Source: Methanospirillum hungatei JF-1
GTDB lineage: Archaea > Halobacteriota > Methanomicrobia > Methanomicrobiales > Methanospirillaceae
Assembly: GCF_000013445.1 (NCBI RefSeq)
Contig: NC_007796.1
Span: 2,020,936-2,084,935, forward strand
DNA length: 64,000 nt
Reading direction: 5' to 3'
Position 1 is the stretch's first letter. Each line of letters starts with the position of its first letter. Below, one piece after another: positions 63,875 to 64,000 of this stretch. The position numbers and the translations under genes were made by a program. Below the pieces are notes generated by a model that searched no databases, was not told the origin of the DNA, and worked only from the letters and a program-made list of their open reading frames with translations.

Positions 63875-64000
63875 TTAATACTTCTCCGTTTGCAGAGGAC
63901 TGACCCAGGAATGCCAGAACGAGAGGGAGAATGAGATCAGGGTGAATGCATCCAGAGGATCAAACGTGACCTTAAGGAAGTTTATGGCACAGTCAGAGGA
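63875..64000 (-). CDS. possible 3' end of a gene extending beyond the window
   Basis: On the minus strand a frame is open from the window edge to a stop at 63875 (42 codons, ending WVSPLQTEKY). I recognise no family and cannot see the start, so this is only a possibility. Confidence 0.2.
   Translation of the reverse strand, partial: SSDCAINFLKVTFDPLDAFTLISFSLSFWHSWVSPLQTEKY

Noticed and set aside
1-64000. CRISPR arrays, tRNA or rRNA genes, complete insertion sequences
   Set aside because: I looked for regular spaced repeats, tRNA-like cloverleaf ends and terminal inverted repeats around transposase-like genes and found none convincing.

Overview
The window is archaeal and comes from a hydrogenotrophic, formate-using methanogen of the order Methanomicrobiales, most likely a Methanospirillum hungatei-like organism. 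The evidence is Ftr, two formate dehydrogenase gene pairs plus the formate transporter FdhC, HdrABC with MvhD and a polyferredoxin, a methanogenesis marker 11 homologue, a coenzyme B pathway operon, TTTATA-type promoters with very short leaders, and several large REC-PAS-kinase hybrids. The species is inferred from gene content and was not tested by alignment.

Layout. 1-3648: end of the trp operon (trpD'-C-F-B-A, all overlapping; trpF has no ordinary start codon). 3652-8858: a REC/PAS histidine kinase, a TPR protein, an exported Cache-like protein and an archaeal thymidylate synthase. 9458-11488: a solitary OLD-like ATPase/Toprim protein with an 8+8 bp inverted repeat over its start codon. 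11493-19092 (minus): an eight-gene, mostly ATGA-coupled operon with the coenzyme B chain-elongation enzymes (aksA, aksD, aksE, aksF) and four further genes: a short IorA-like thiamine-diphosphate enzyme, a radical SAM protein, marker protein 11 and a Cys/His-rich protein. 19413-21882: a broken hicA toxin and a GmrSD-type DUF262/DUF1524 protein. 21995-24432: rubrerythrin-like protein, ftr and a transposon-derived-looking zinc-ribbon protein. 24694-29664: fdhC, a membrane OB-fold protein, fdhA and fdhB. 29761-32038: a polyprenol-kinase-like protein and a DEAD-box helicase.

32075-39176 (minus) is a six-gene operon encoding a hydrogenase-4-like membrane complex. All four Cys ligands of the NiFe site and all four ligands of the proximal [4Fe-4S] cluster are replaced, so it is probably not redox-active. 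I consider this and the unassigned genes of the coenzyme B operon the most interesting content. 40582-42973 is an uncharacterised operon with an RCK_C-like protein, three related small coiled-coil proteins and a zinc-binding protein. 43051-46939 has a second zinc-ribbon paralogue and a second fdhAB pair.

47584-53003 encodes the electron-bifurcating system: ferredoxin, eight-cluster polyferredoxin, HdrC, HdrB, HdrA and MvhD. 54018-55035 holds a damaged second copy of the ends of this operon: a scrap of the polyferredoxin 3' end joined to the HdrA C-terminus, then an almost identical mvhD. A DUF104/PIN toxin-antitoxin pair with a frameshifted toxin lies between the copies, and an AAA/DUF4143 remnant follows. 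55544-63845 is a signalling region with one chemotaxis receptor, two REC/PAS kinases, a multiply frameshifted membrane kinase and a receptor tail remnant.

Together the metabolic genes describe CO2/formate methanogenesis. FdhC imports formate, FdhAB oxidises it, HdrABC-MvhD bifurcates the electrons to CoM-S-S-CoB and to ferredoxin/polyferredoxin for CO2 reduction, Ftr transfers the formyl group, and the aks operon supplies coenzyme B. I found no tRNA, rRNA, CRISPR array or complete insertion sequence.
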